64,000 nt of DNA from Pseudomonas sp. GD03944 (GTDB taxonomy: Bacteria; Pseudomonadota; Gammaproteobacteria; Pseudomonadales; Pseudomonadaceae). Each line of letters opens with the position of its first letter. Position 1 is the stretch's first letter. Shown here piece after piece: positions 50,448 through 60,952 of this stretch. The notes below the pieces were generated by a model. It was not told the DNA's origin, did no database searches, and was given only the letters and a program-made list of their open reading frames with translations. Position numbers and translations under genes: made by a program. The stretch is taken from the NCBI RefSeq assembly GCF_029839275.1, contig NZ_JAOCAH010000005.1, forward strand, positions 1 through 64,000, written 5' to 3'.

Positions 50448-51577
50448 GCGGTTTCTCCTTCGCCGGCCAGGCAGTCGAGCAAGGCCTGGCCCATCAATTC
50501 GCGGCGCCAGCCCCGCAGGGAATCCGGCAGTTGGTACGGCCCGTTGGGGTAGCCGGTTTTCAGCAAGGCTTCGAGGGTCTTCTTGCGCAGCATCAGCTCG
50601 GGGGCGATGTTAAGCCGCTCGCCCTCGCGCTGGCCGATGGCCCGCAGCTTCTTCAGCAGCGACGCGGCCTCGATCGGCAGTGGCTCGGGCAGCGCCGCCG
50701 GGTACTCGGCGGGCGGCACGCTGCCGGCATCCTTGATCAGCTTGAGCAGGAACTCGCCGTCCTGGCGCACGGTTTTCGGGTGCATGTCCTCGATCCGCGC
50801 CAGGGCCACCAGGTTGTCCGGCTGGGTGCGGGCCAGGGGCCACAGCGAGTGCTCGCGGATGATCCGGTTGCGCGGCTGGTTGCGGGCCCGCGCCTCGCGC
50901 TCGCGCCAGGCGCACAGGGCGCGCATCACCGCCAGTTGCTGGCGTGACAGCTTCCAGGCCAGCTTGGCGTCGCGGTAGGCCTCGTCCGGGTCGACTTCGC
51001 GGCCCAGGTTGGCCACCAGCTCGGCGCCGTCTTCCAGCACCCAGGCGTGTTTCTCCGGGCTCAGTTGCGCGTGCAGGCTGGCGTAGACCTCGGCCAGGTG
51101 CAGCACGTCTTCGGCGGCGTAGCTGATCTGGGTCTCGGACAGCGGCCGCTGCAGCCAGTCGGAACGGGTCTCGCCCTTCGGCAGTTCGATGTCCAGCACG
51201 CTCTGCACCAGACGCGAATAGCCCATGGAGAAGCCAATGTTGAGGTAGCCGGCCGCCAGCTGGGTGTCGAACAGCGGCGTCGGCAGGCTGCCGGTCAGGC
51301 GCAGGAAGACTTCGAGGTCTTCGCTGCAGGCGTGCAGCACCTTGATCACCGCCTCGTCTTCGAGCAGCGCGGCGAACGGCGCCCAGTCCCGGACCAGCAG
51401 AGGGTCGATCAGGTAGGCCCGCTGCCCGTCGCTGACCTGCAGCAGGCCGGCGATCGGGTAGAAGGTGTCGACCCGCATGAATTCGGTGTCGACAGCGACA
51501 CTCGGTAACGCGCGCCAGGCGGCACAGTGCTCGGCCAGGCTGGCGTCGTCACGGATCCACTGAATATCAATAGCCAC
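50444..51577 (-). CDS. rnd: Ribonuclease D
   Basis: A 377-residue 3'-5' exoribonuclease that trims tRNA and other small RNA ends. DEDD exonuclease motifs: VAVDTEFMR (D and E near residue 30), [11 protein letters not shown] near 90 and the later [18 protein letters not shown] domain (about 205-285, LRAIGQREG-like helices further on) gives substrate binding. GTG start at 51577 follows GGGAG. First gene of rnd-ycgL-ghrA-like. Confidence 0.95.
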   Translation of the reverse strand: MAIDIQWIRDDASLAEHCAAWRALPSVAVDTEFMRVDTFYPIAGLLQVSDGQRAYLIDPLLVRDWAPFAALLEDEAVIKVLHACSEDLEVFLRLTGSLPTPLFDTQLAAGYLNIGFSMGYSRLVQSVLDIELPKGETRSDWLQRPLSETQISYAAEDVLHLAEVYASLHAQLSPEKHAWVLEDGAELVANLGREVDPDEAYRDAKLAWKLSRQQLAVMRALCAWREREARARNQPRNRIIREHSLWPLARTQPDNLVALARIEDMHPKTVRQDGEFLLKLIKDAGSVPPAEYPAALPEPLPIEAASLLKKLRAIGQREGERLNIAPELMLRKKTLEALLKTGYPNGPYQLPDSLRGWRRELMGQALLDCLAGEGETA

Positions 51578-51724
51578 ACGGCACTCCCATCAAGAATGCC
51601 GCGCAGTATATATCGCCCGGCGCCGAAGCTGCGGCCCGATATGCCACCACTCGCCGCCGTGCCCCGCCCCGTGTACGCTTGCGCCGATTCAACCCGGTCC
51701 GCTTGCGCACAAGGAATGACAACA

Positions 51725-52792
51725 ATGAAAAAACTGCTTGGACTGCTGGTGCTGGTGCTGGTGATCGCTGCGGCGGCCCTGTACCTGGCCGTGACGCCCA
51801 GCCCCATCGACCCGCTCGCCTGGGAGGCGGCCGAGGCCCCACCCATGACCGGCCCGCTGGAGCCCAATGACACCCTGATGAAGGCGGAACTGCTGGCCCG
51901 CGGCCAGGTGCATGGCCCGGAAGACACCGCAGTCGATGCCGAGGGCCGCGTCTACGCGGGCCTGCACGATGGCCGGGTGGTCCGCATCACCGCCGACGGC
52001 AGCGTGGAAACCTTCGTCGACACCGGCGGCCGCCCGCTGGGCATGGATTTCGACGCCGACGGCAACCTGATCCTCGCTGACGCCTACAAGGGCCTGCTGC
52101 GCATCGACCCGCAGGGCGCGATCACCGTGCTCACCACCGAAGCCGAGGGCGTACCGTTCAAGTTCACCGATGACCTGGATATCGGCAGCGACGGCGTCAT
52201 CTACTTCACCGACGCCAGCTCGCGTTTCGAACAGCCCGACTACCTGCTCGACCTGCTGGAAGCCCGCCCCCACGGCCGCCTGCTCAGCTACGACCCGGCC
52301 AGCGGCGAAACCAAGGTGCTGGTCAAGGACCTGTACTTCGCCAACGGCGTGGCGCTGTCAGCCAACGAAGACTTCGTGCTGGTCAACGAGACCTATCGCT
52401 ACCGCATCGCCCGCTACTGGCTGAAGGGCGAGAAGGCTGGCACCCACGACATCTTCATCGACAACCTGCCGGGCCTGCCGGACAACCTGCAGGGCGACCG
52501 CCAGGGCACCTTCTGGGTGGCCCTGCCGACCCCGCGCAAGGCCGATGCCGACTTCCTGCACCGCCATCCGTGGCTCAAGGCGCAGATGGCCAAGCTGCCG
52601 CGCGCGCTGTGGCCGAAGGCAATCCCCTACGGCTTCGCCATCGCCCTCAACGAACAGGGCGAGATCGTGCGCAGCCTGCACGACACCAGCGGCACCCACC
52701 TGCGGATGATCACCTCGGTGAAGCCGGTGGGCGATTACCTGTATTTCGGCAGCCTGGATAATGATCGGATCGGCAAGCTGAAGATTCACTGA
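51725..52792 (+). CDS. SMP-30/strictosidine synthase-like beta-propeller protein, membrane anchored
   Basis: A 355-residue protein with an N-terminal signal anchor (residues 5-22, LGLLVLVLVIAAAALYLAV), followed by a six-bladed beta-propeller (PEDTAVDAEGRVYAGLHDGR, FTDDLDIGSDGVIYFTDASS, FANGVALSANEDFVLVNETY). This is the strictosidine-synthase-like/SMP-30 group (lactonase or esterase activity in some members). ATG at 51725 follows AAGGAATGACAAC; an ATG 9 bp upstream is the alternative. Confidence 0.88.
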   Translation: MKKLLGLLVLVLVIAAAALYLAVTPSPIDPLAWEAAEAPPMTGPLEPNDTLMKAELLARGQVHGPEDTAVDAEGRVYAGLHDGRVVRITADGSVETFVDTGGRPLGMDFDADGNLILADAYKGLLRIDPQGAITVLTTEAEGVPFKFTDDLDIGSDGVIYFTDASSRFEQPDYLLDLLEARPHGRLLSYDPASGETKVLVKDLYFANGVALSANEDFVLVNETYRYRIARYWLKGEKAGTHDIFIDNLPGLPDNLQGDRQGTFWVALPTPRKADADFLHRHPWLKAQMAKLPRALWPKAIPYGFAIALNEQGEIVRSLHDTSGTHLRMITSVKPVGDYLYFGSLDNDRIGKLKIH

Positions 52793-52896
52793 GCCGTTTC
52801 AGGCGTGCGGGCCAGCTGGCCCGCACGTCCTCGCGGGGTTGGCTGGATGACGCCTCGGTTGCACTGATCCAGCCCATCCGCCGACCTTACGATCTC

Positions 52897-52927
52897 GGTG
52901 GATGAAAACAGCGTCATCCACCCTACG
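52897..52927. repeat. Intergenic repeat family D, copy 2
   Basis: CGGTGGATGAAAACAGCGTC then ATCCACCCTACGC, with GGTGGAT / ATCCACC arms. It lies in the gap between two convergent genes. Confidence 0.7.
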
Positions 52928-52947
52928 CGCCCCGATCTCCCCTACGA

Positions 52948-53628
52948 CTAGACCTTCTGCGCAATCCAGATGGTGTGCCGCGTGCCCTTGTTGCCGTGGG
53001 CATAGACCTGCACTGCCTCGCCCTTGAAGCCCGCCTTGCGCACCTTGTCCGAGAACGCCCGGTCGGCGCTGGACGACCACACCGCCAGCATCCCCTTGGG
53101 CCGCAGGGCCTTGGCGCACTGGCGCAGGCCTTCCATGGAATACAGCCAGTCGTTGCCCTTCTGGGTCAGGCCTTCGGGGCCGTTGTCGACGTCGAGCATG
53201 ATCGCGTCATAGGCCTGGCTGGAGGCCTGCAGCACCTTGGCCACGTCCTCCTGGAGAATCCGCGTGCGCGGGTCGTTGAGCGGGTAGCCGGACTTGGCGC
53301 CCAGCGGGCCACGGTTCCACTCCACCACCCCGGGCACCAACTCGGCCACCGCCACCTCCGCGTCGGCCCCCAGGTGCTGCAGGGCCGAGGCCAGGGTGAA
53401 GCCCATGCCCAGGCCACCGATCAGCACCCGCGCCTGCGGGCGGCTCGCCACCTGCTTGCAGGGCAGCGCCGCCAGGGCGTCTTCGGAACCGTGCATGCGG
53501 GTGTTCATCAGTTGCCCGCCATCGCCGCCGGCGATCTTGATCACGAAATCCTCGCCGTATTCGAACAGGCACAGGGCGCCGTTTGTGCCGGGGATCGGGG
53601 CGGTATCGAGCAAAACGAAGCGCTTCAT
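52948..53628 (-). CDS. Spermidine-synthase-like SAM-fold protein
   Basis: A 226-residue Rossmann-type methyltransferase-fold protein. VLIGGLGMGFTLASALQHLG near 75 is the glycine-rich cofactor loop, AVAELVPGVVEWNRG the acidic position, and YDAIMLDVDNGPEGL the conserved Asp pair of polyamine-synthase relatives. Bacterial relatives are annotated spermidine synthase-like; polyamine activity is not certain, because the protein lacks the N-terminal beta-domain of true SpeE. ATG at 53628. Confidence 0.8.
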   Translation of the reverse strand: MKRFVLLDTAPIPGTNGALCLFEYGEDFVIKIAGGDGGQLMNTRMHGSEDALAALPCKQVASRPQARVLIGGLGMGFTLASALQHLGADAEVAVAELVPGVVEWNRGPLGAKSGYPLNDPRTRILQEDVAKVLQASSQAYDAIMLDVDNGPEGLTQKGNDWLYSMEGLRQCAKALRPKGMLAVWSSSADRAFSDKVRKAGFKGEAVQVYAHGNKGTRHTIWIAQKV

Positions 53629-53730
53629 GGGGCGAAAACCTGAGAACGAAAAACAGGGGCGGCAGCATGCCTGAAGCCGAGCACAAAAGGGCGGGAATCC
53701 GTCGGCCTGCCGCTCACGGGCACAACCGCC

Positions 53731-53770
53731 AGAAACGACAAGGCCCCGCGTTCGCACGCGGGGCCTTGTC
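53731..53770 (-). terminator. Rho-independent terminator after gdhA
   Basis: A 14-bp perfect stem GACAAGGCCCCGCG / CGCGGGGCCTTGTC (53737-53750 and 53757-53770), then TCGTTTCT on the minus strand. It lies 20 nt after the gdhA stop at 53791. Confidence 0.85.
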
Positions 53771-53790
53771 GATCGACACGCGGGGAACAG

Positions 53791-55305
<1,515 letters not shown>

Positions 55306-55455
55306 CTATCGCACAGAAACAGTGCAATTCACCAGAATCATCGCACCAGAGGAGCGAGCGCCGTGCAGGCCGCTTGAGGGGCTACGCACCCCTACCCCTC
55401 AGCCGCCCGCTTACGGCTATGATGCTCGGCATTCTCGACACGCCAGAGGTCTGCC

Positions 55456-56310
55456 ATGCCGCTCGCCCGACTGATCAATGCCCCCGACCTGCACGCCCGT
55501 CTCGGCGACGCCGACCTGGTGCTGCTCGATTGCCGCTTCGCCCTCGACGACCCGGCCTACGGCCAGGGCAGTTACGGCGAAGGCCATATCGCCGGCGCGC
55601 AGTTCGCCGACCTCGAACATGACCTCTCCGGCCCCATCCACAAGGGGGTCACCGGCCGCCACCCGCTGCCCGATGCCGCCGAGCTGAACCGGAAACTGCG
55701 GGCCTGGGGCCTGAACAACAGCAGCACCGTGGTGCTGTATGACGACGGCCCAGGTGCCTTCGCCGCCCGTGCCTGGTGGCTGCTGGCCTGGCTGGGCAAG
55801 CGCGACAACGTGTTCCTGCTCGACGGCGGCCTGAAGGCCTGGCGCGAGGCGGGCTATTCGCTGACGGCCGACCAGACTGCGCCTACGCCTGGCCAATTCG
55901 ACGGACAGCCCGACGCCACTCTGCTGCTCAGCGCCGACCAGTTACAGCAGCGCCTGGACAACCCGCAGCTGACCCTGCTCGACGCTCGCGCCCTGCCGCG
56001 TTTTCGCGGTGAGGTGGAGCCACTGGACCCGGTGGCCGGGCATATTCCCGGTGCCCGCTGCGCGGTGTTCACCGACAACCTGGGCAGCGACGGCCGCTTC
56101 CTGGCGGCCGAGGCCCTGCGCCAGCGCTTCGCCGCGCACCTTGGCGAACGCCCGGCCAGCGAACTGGTGGCCTACTGCGGCTCCGGCGTCACCGCCTGCC
56201 ACAACCTGTTCGCCCTGAGCCTCGCCGGCTACCCCCTAGCGCCGCTCTATGCCGGCTCCTGGAGCGAGTGGATCACCGACCCGGCACGCCCCGTCGCCAC
56301 CGGTGACTGA
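55456..56310 (+). CDS. sseA: Thiosulfate/3-mercaptopyruvate sulfurtransferase (tandem rhodanese)
   Basis: A 284-residue two-domain rhodanese. The N-terminal domain is inactive; the active domain contains VAYCGSGVTACHN near residue 237, whose CGSGVT loop is that of mercaptopyruvate sulfurtransferases. It transfers sulfane sulfur to thiols or cyanide in the cytoplasm. ATG at 55456 follows AGAGGT. Symbol is the family name; the preferred donor is not proven. Confidence 0.9.
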   Translation: MPLARLINAPDLHARLGDADLVLLDCRFALDDPAYGQGSYGEGHIAGAQFADLEHDLSGPIHKGVTGRHPLPDAAELNRKLRAWGLNNSSTVVLYDDGPGAFAARAWWLLAWLGKRDNVFLLDGGLKAWREAGYSLTADQTAPTPGQFDGQPDATLLLSADQLQQRLDNPQLTLLDARALPRFRGEVEPLDPVAGHIPGARCAVFTDNLGSDGRFLAAEALRQRFAAHLGERPASELVAYCGSGVTACHNLFALSLAGYPLAPLYAGSWSEWITDPARPVATGD

Positions 56311-56328
56311 GGCAAAACCAGCACGCAG

Positions 56329-56360
56329 GCGCCGCCCGCGTGCGTCCGCCCGGGCGGCGC
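56329..56360 (+). terminator. GC-rich hairpin after the rhodanese gene
   Basis: GCGCCGCCCG / CGGGCGGCGC, a 10-bp stem 18 nt after the stop. There is no T-run, so termination is uncertain. It may be a rho-dependent or mRNA-protecting structure. Confidence 0.4.
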
Positions 56361-56423
56361 GGCTTAAGCACCGCTAGGAATATCGGCAATAACCGAAAGC
56401 CTAAAACAATTTAAAAACAGCCC

Positions 56424-56450
56424 TTTACACCAGAAAGGTCGCACTACACT
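56424..56450 (+). promoter_or_regulatory. Possible promoter of the phage-like gene
   Basis: TTTACA (56424-56429), 15 nt, TACACT (56445-56450), inside an AT-rich stretch. The spacing is short, so this is tentative. Confidence 0.35.
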
Positions 56451-56475
56451 TCAAAACAAGCGGCTAAACCCGCTT

Positions 56476-56546
56476 CCGGTGGGGCCTTTACTAAAATCAT
56501 CAGAAGCTGCCATGCGCCCAGGCCCCACCGGTCACTTTTCGAGTGA
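56476..56546 (+). promoter_or_regulatory. Two-hairpin structured leader before the phage-like gene
   Basis: A 12-bp perfect inverted repeat, CCGGTGGGGCCT (56476-56487) and AGGCCCCACCGG (56520-56531), encloses 32 nt. A second hairpin TCACT-TTTCG-AGTGA (56532-56546) runs up to the GAGAGG ribosome-binding site and the ATG at 56556. This could control ribosome access. Confidence 0.6.
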
Positions 56547-56555
56547 GAGGCCCCC

Positions 56556-57035
56556 ATGGGAATCGCCGCCTGCGAGCTGAGCCAATACGTCATCCGCCCT
56601 ACCCTCCTCTACCTGGGGCGCCATTCTCCCTCTGCCGAAGCCCTGCTTCTGGGCACCGCCGCCTGCCAGTCGGGCCTGGGCCATGCCCTGGACGACCGCC
56701 GCGGCCATGGCCTGTACCGCATCGCGGAAAGCCGCCACCAGCAACTCTGGGACCTGCACCTGGCCCGCGACCCGGACCTGGCCAGCCAGGTGCGCGGGCT
56801 GGCCAGCCAGCACGCCTTTCTCAGCGCGCCGCACCTGGAGCTGACGGTCAACCTGCGCTACGCCACTGCCATCGCCTGGATGCTGATCGAATCCCAGGAC
56901 ACGCCCCTGCCCGAGGCGGACGACCTGCTCGGCCTGGCCCAGGTCTGGCGGCAGGTGTTCCAGCCCAACGGACGCCCACGGGAATTCATCGACGCCTGGC
57001 AACGCTGTATCGGCTCCCTCAGTCAAGTGGCGTGA
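56556..57035 (+). CDS. Orphan phage-type protein of unknown function
   Basis: A 159-residue protein, MGIAACELSQYVIRPTLLYL, with LLLGTAACQSGLGHALDD and GLYRIAESRHQQLWDLHLA. This resembles a lysozyme-like protein seen in Pseudomonas phages and prophages (from memory: LLLGTAAQESGLG and GLYQ signatures). No other phage gene is nearby, so it is probably a domesticated remnant. The QSGLG here has Gln where I recall Glu, i.e. a putative catalytic acid may be lost. ATG at 56556 follows GAGAGG. No signal peptide. Confidence 0.65.
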   Translation: MGIAACELSQYVIRPTLLYLGRHSPSAEALLLGTAACQSGLGHALDDRRGHGLYRIAESRHQQLWDLHLARDPDLASQVRGLASQHAFLSAPHLELTVNLRYATAIAWMLIESQDTPLPEADDLLGLAQVWRQVFQPNGRPREFIDAWQRCIGSLSQVA

Positions 57036-57188
57036 GCCGGCTCGAAACCACCCGCAACAAAATGCGGACAATTGCGTCTATCACCGGCCTTTCGAGGACA
57101 AAAATCGATTTATTTCTGGAACTTCATTGGCTTTGCAGGGGTCAGGAAATCCTGATAGGTTGCGCCCCCCGTTTCCAAGGAGTCCCCC

Positions 57189-58469
57189 GTGAGCAAAAGA
57201 GTCCTCAAGACCAGCCTGGCCCTCGCCATCGCCGCTACCTCCACCCATTCCCTCGCCAGCGGCTTCGCCATCAACGAACAAAGCGTCAGCAGCATGGGCA
57301 CCGCCTTCGCGGGTCGCTCCTCCTCCGCCGAGGACGCCACCACTGTCTTCGGTAACCCGGCCGGCATGTCGCGCCTCAAGCGCGAGCAGGTCAGCGGCGG
57401 TTTCGCCGTGATCCACGCCAAGACCGATATCGACGACGCCTCCAGTGCCGTCGGCCCGTTCAGCGCTGGCGGCAGCAACGACGGCGACATGGTGCCGCTG
57501 GTGGCCGCGCCCATGGGCTATTACGTCAAGCCGCTGGATGACAACTGGACCTTCGGCCTCGGCATGTACGTGCCCTTCGGCCTGATCACCGACTACGAGC
57601 GTGGCTTCGAAGGCCGTTACTACGGCGACCGCAGCGAAGTGCGGGTGATCACCCTGCAGCCGACCCTGAGCTACCGCTTCAACGACCACCTGTCGATCGG
57701 TTTCGGCCCGACCATCAACCGCATCGACGGCGAGCTGAGCTCCGCCACCCTGAACCCGGCCACCCCCACCACCAACGACGGCCAGGTGAAGATCCGCGGC
57801 AACGACACCGCCCTCGGCTACAACATCGGTTTCCTGTTCGAAGTCACCCCGCAGACCCGCTTCGGCCTGACCTACCACTCCATGGTCGACTACAAGCTCG
57901 AAGGCGACACCCTGATCCGTGGCAGCGGCTTCGGGCCGTTCGACGGCAACGAATACGATGCCTCGCTGAAGCTCAAGACCCCGGAGTCGGTGGACATGTC
58001 CATCACCCACGAGCTCAACGACCGCTGGACCGTGTACGCCGGCAGCACCTGGACCCGCTGGAGCCGCCTGGAAGAAATCCGCGTGGTCAACGAAGGCGTG
58101 CCCGCGCCGCTGGCCGGCAACTTCGGCAACATCGTCGAAGAGCAGAATTGGCACGACACCTGGGCCCACGCCGTGGGTGCGTCCTACAAGCTGAACAAGC
58201 AGTGGACCCTGCGCGCCGGCCTGGCCGTGGACCAGTCGCCGGTCAACAACGTCGACCGTTCGCCGCGCATCCCCACGGGTGACCGCAAGATCCTCAGCCT
58301 GGGCGCCGGCTGGAGCCCGAACGACGACATGACCATCGACGTCGCGTACTCCTACCTGCGCGAAGAAGAGGTCGACATCGACCACGTCAGCGCCAGCCGC
58401 GGTGCCTACCGCTCCAGCTACAAGAACTCGGCCCATGGCCTGGGTGCCCAGGTGACCTACCGCTTCTGA
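57189..58469 (+). CDS. FadL/OmpP1/TodX-family outer-membrane transporter
   Basis: A 426-residue long-chain fatty-acid or hydrophobic-compound porin. Signal peptide ends at THSLAS (about residue 23). The N-terminal hatch GFAINEQSVSSMGTAFAGRS then EDATTVFGNPAGMSRL carries the NPAG motif; a 14-strand barrel follows, ending in GAQVTYRF (C-terminal Phe for BAM recognition). GTG start at 57189 follows AAGGAG. Terminator directly downstream. Substrate not determinable. Confidence 0.93.
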   Translation: MSKRVLKTSLALAIAATSTHSLASGFAINEQSVSSMGTAFAGRSSSAEDATTVFGNPAGMSRLKREQVSGGFAVIHAKTDIDDASSAVGPFSAGGSNDGDMVPLVAAPMGYYVKPLDDNWTFGLGMYVPFGLITDYERGFEGRYYGDRSEVRVITLQPTLSYRFNDHLSIGFGPTINRIDGELSSATLNPATPTTNDGQVKIRGNDTALGYNIGFLFEVTPQTRFGLTYHSMVDYKLEGDTLIRGSGFGPFDGNEYDASLKLKTPESVDMSITHELNDRWTVYAGSTWTRWSRLEEIRVVNEGVPAPLAGNFGNIVEEQNWHDTWAHAVGASYKLNKQWTLRAGLAVDQSPVNNVDRSPRIPTGDRKILSLGAGWSPNDDMTIDVAYSYLREEEVDIDHVSASRGAYRSSYKNSAHGLGAQVTYRF

Positions 58470-58486
58470 TCCACCGGTACGCCTGA

Positions 58487-58529
58487 ACGAAAAAGCCGCC
58501 GTGGGGCAACCCACGGCGGCTTTTTCGTT
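58487..58529. terminator. Bidirectional rho-independent terminator between FadL and glutathione peroxidase genes
   Basis: AACGAAAAAGCCGCCGTGGG and CCCACGGCGGCTTTTTCGTT are perfectly complementary across a GCAA-like loop. A- and T-runs serve both convergent genes. Confidence 0.95.
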
Positions 58530-58545
58530 CGGGGCCTTCAGCGGC

Positions 58546-59094
58546 TCAAGGCGCCGAGGCGATGGCCTTCTCGACCGCCTCGATCAGCTTCGGATCATCC
58601 GGCTTCACGCGGCTGGAGAAACGCGCGACCACCTGGCCTTTGCGATCGACCACGTACTTGGCGAAGTTCCAGCCCGGCGCCTCGCTCTGGGCCGCCAGCT
58701 CCTTGAACAGCGGGATGGCGTCGCTGCCGCGCACGGGCTGGGTTTCGGTCATGGTGAAGGTCACGCCGTAGTTGACGTAGCAGACCTTGGCGGTCTCCTC
58801 GGCATCGTTCGACTCCTGCATGAAATCGTCCGACGGCACGCCCAGCACTTCGAGCCCTTGGCCCTTGTACTGCTGGTACAACGCCTCGAGGCCTTTGAAC
58901 TGCGGAGTGAAGCCACAGAAGCTGGCGGTGTTGACCACCACCAGCGGCTTGCCGGCGAACTGGCACAGGTCGATGGTTTCCTTGGCGCGCAGCTTGGGCA
59001 GTTCGCCCTGCAGCAGCGGCGGGCACTCGGCCGCCAGCACCGGACCGGCCAGCAGAAGAGAGAAAGCGGGAATCAGCAAACGATGCAGCGACAT
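58546..59094 (-). CDS. Glutathione peroxidase family protein, exported
   Basis: A 182-residue peroxidase. Signal peptide (ending LLAGPVLAA, about residue 22), then the GPx fold with catalytic Cys in [19 protein letters not shown] near residue 59, conserved Gln in the GVPSDDF region (Asp replaces Gln/Asn commonly seen in GVPxNQFxxQ), and Trp/Asn in [14 protein letters not shown]. It probably reduces hydroperoxides in the periplasm using a thiol partner. ATG at 59094. Convergent with the FadL gene. Confidence 0.9.
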   Translation of the reverse strand: MSLHRLLIPAFSLLLAGPVLAAECPPLLQGELPKLRAKETIDLCQFAGKPLVVVNTASFCGFTPQFKGLEALYQQYKGQGLEVLGVPSDDFMQESNDAEETAKVCYVNYGVTFTMTETQPVRGSDAIPLFKELAAQSEAPGWNFAKYVVDRKGQVVARFSSRVKPDDPKLIEAVEKAIASAP

Positions 59095-59180
59095 GACCAA
59101 CACCTCGGGTAATCGATACCGTGCACGCTACGCGGAAGGACCGCCTTCGGCAATCCACGACCGGTAATTCGCACCCGGTA

Positions 59181-59306
59181 TCAGCACACACCCAGGCCCA
59201 GCTGCAGCACCGCCAGGCCACCGTGGCGCCAGGCCCAGGCAATGGCCCCCAGCAGCACGGCGGCGCCGAGCACCGCCGCCACGATCAGCCAGCGGCGGGC
59301 TGTCAT
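59181..59306 (-). CDS. Small single-helix membrane protein coupled to the MFS gene
   Basis: A 41-residue protein, MTARRWLIVAAVLGAAVLLG and a short tail, with one transmembrane helix. Its ATG at 59306 overlaps the MFS stop codon (ATGA), so it is probably translated by coupling and could be a small partner of the transporter. Too short for family assignment; may be a conserved operon companion. Confidence 0.55.
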   Translation of the reverse strand: MTARRWLIVAAVLGAAVLLGAIAWAWRHGGLAVLQLGLGVC

Positions 59307-60505
59307 GCCGCCGCCCCTTGCAGGCGCGCCACCGGCACCTCGCGCACCGGCCAGTTCAGCGCCGCCGCCAGCAGGCTCAGCACCACCGCGATCTGCCACA
59401 CCAGGTCGTAGCTGCCGGTGTGGTCATAGACGTAACCGCCCAGCCAGCCGCCGAGGAACGAGCCCAACTGGTGGAACAGGAACACGATACCGCCAAGCAT
59501 CGACAGGTTGCGCACGCCGAACAGGGTCGCCACCGTGCCATTGGTCAGCGGCACCGTGGACAGCCACAGCAGCCCCATGGCCACGCCGAAGGCGTAGGCG
59601 GTCCACACCGACAACGGGGTCAGCACGAACGCGACGATCACCACCGCCCGCGCCAGGTACAGCGCCGACAGCAGGCGCGGCTTGGACATCCGCCCGCCGA
59701 GCCAGCCGGCGATGTAGGTGCCGAAGATATTGAACAGGCCCACCAGCGCCAGCACCGTGGTGCCGACCAGCGCCGGCAGGTGCTGGTCCACCAGGTAGGC
59801 CGGCAGGTGCACGCCGATGAACACCACCTGGAAGCCGCAGACGAAGAAGCCCAGGGCCAGCAGCCAGAAGCCGGAATGACCGCAGGCCTCGCGCAGCGCT
59901 TCACGCAGGGTCTGCTCGTGGGCCGCCACCGGGATCGGCACGTCTTTGATCATTTTCGCCAGCGGCACGATCATCGCCACCAGCATGCCCAGCACCATCA
60001 GCGCCGCCGACCAGCCCAGCCAGCTGAGCAGGCCCAGGGTGCCCGGCAACATGGCGAACTGGCCGAACGAGCCGGCCGCCGCCGCGATGCCCATGGCCAT
60101 GCTGCGGTTCTCCGGCGGCACGGCACGGCCGACCACGCCAAGGATCACCGAGAACGAGGTGCCGGACAGGCCGATACCGATCAGCACCCCGGCACTCAGC
60201 GACAGCGACAGCGCGGAGTCCGCCATGCCCATCAGCAGCAGGCCGGCGGCGTACAGCAGGCCGCCGACGACGATGGTGCGTTTGGCGCCAAAGCGGTCCG
60301 CCACCGCCCCGGTGAACGGCTGGGTCAGGCCCCAGATCAGGTTCTGCAGGGCGATGGCGAAGGCGAACACCTCACGGCCCCAGCCGAATTCGGCGCTCAT
60401 GGGCGGCAGGAACAGCCCGAACCCGTGGCGCACCCCCAGGGACAGGGCCAGGATCAGCGAGCCACCGAGGAGAATCCACTTACTCTTGCGCCACACATCG
60501 CTCAT
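59303..60505 (-). CDS. MFS transporter, OFA-like
   Basis: A 400-residue twelve-helix major facilitator. LTQPFTGAVADRFGAKRTIVVGG near residue 61 is the motif-A loop and the second-half GWLGGRMSKPRLLSA its counterpart. Resembles the oxalate/formate antiporter group and drug-type permeases. ATG at 60505 follows AGGGGAA. The MarR gene lies 26 bp upstream on the same strand and probably controls the pair. Confidence 0.9.
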   Translation of the reverse strand: MSDVWRKSKWILLGGSLILALSLGVRHGFGLFLPPMSAEFGWGREVFAFAIALQNLIWGLTQPFTGAVADRFGAKRTIVVGGLLYAAGLLLMGMADSALSLSLSAGVLIGIGLSGTSFSVILGVVGRAVPPENRSMAMGIAAAAGSFGQFAMLPGTLGLLSWLGWSAALMVLGMLVAMIVPLAKMIKDVPIPVAAHEQTLREALREACGHSGFWLLALGFFVCGFQVVFIGVHLPAYLVDQHLPALVGTTVLALVGLFNIFGTYIAGWLGGRMSKPRLLSALYLARAVVIVAFVLTPLSVWTAYAFGVAMGLLWLSTVPLTNGTVATLFGVRNLSMLGGIVFLFHQLGSFLGGWLGGYVYDHTGSYDLVWQIAVVLSLLAAALNWPVREVPVARLQGAAA

Positions 60506-60531
60506 ATCAGTTCCCCTGCGGGCCAGGCCCG

Positions 60532-60945
60532 TCAGTCGAGTGTTTCCAGTTGATCGAGTACCGCCATCAGCGCCGCCTTCTGCTCCGGACCGATGCGCGC
60601 CGCCAGCCGCTCCTGCGCCTGCTCCCAGGCGGCCAGTGCCTGCTCCAGGCAGGCCCGTCCCTGTTCGGTAAGGTGCACCAGGCGGTTGCGCTGGTCCTCC
60701 CCGCCTTCGAGCAGCACCAGGCCCTTGCCTTCGAGCACCCGCAGGTTGCGGCCCAGGGTGCTGCGCTCCAGCCCCACGGCGTCCGCCAGGCTGGTGATGC
60801 TGGGCTGCTGCAGGCGCTGCAGGTTCTTCAGCAGGGAATACTGGGCGACCGACAGCCCGACATCGGCCAGGGCGTCGTCATAGAATTTGCTGACACCGCG
60901 GCTGGCACGGCGCAACTTGGTACAGAGGCAGAGAGTCGGCAACAT
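60532..60945 (-). CDS. MarR-family transcriptional regulator
   Basis: A 137-residue winged-helix repressor. The core is LSVAQYSLLKNLQRLQQPSI then TSLADAVGLERSTLGRNLRV (recognition helix) and LVLLEGGEDQRNRLVHLTEQ (wing). It is the likely repressor of the downstream MFS gene. The ATG at 60945 has no Shine-Dalgarno sequence, and its promoter places the start of transcription at or next to the ATG (see the promoter entry). The alternative of a downstream start would remove the conserved N-terminal helix. Confidence 0.92.
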   Translation of the reverse strand: MLPTLCLCTKLRRASRGVSKFYDDALADVGLSVAQYSLLKNLQRLQQPSITSLADAVGLERSTLGRNLRVLEGKGLVLLEGGEDQRNRLVHLTEQGRACLEQALAAWEQAQERLAARIGPEQKAALMAVLDQLETLD

Positions 60946-60952
60946 GGATACG

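Noticed and set aside
56476-56531. Integron attC site or phage attachment site
   Set aside because: The arms lack RYYYAAC/GTTRRRY core sites and no integrase is in the window.
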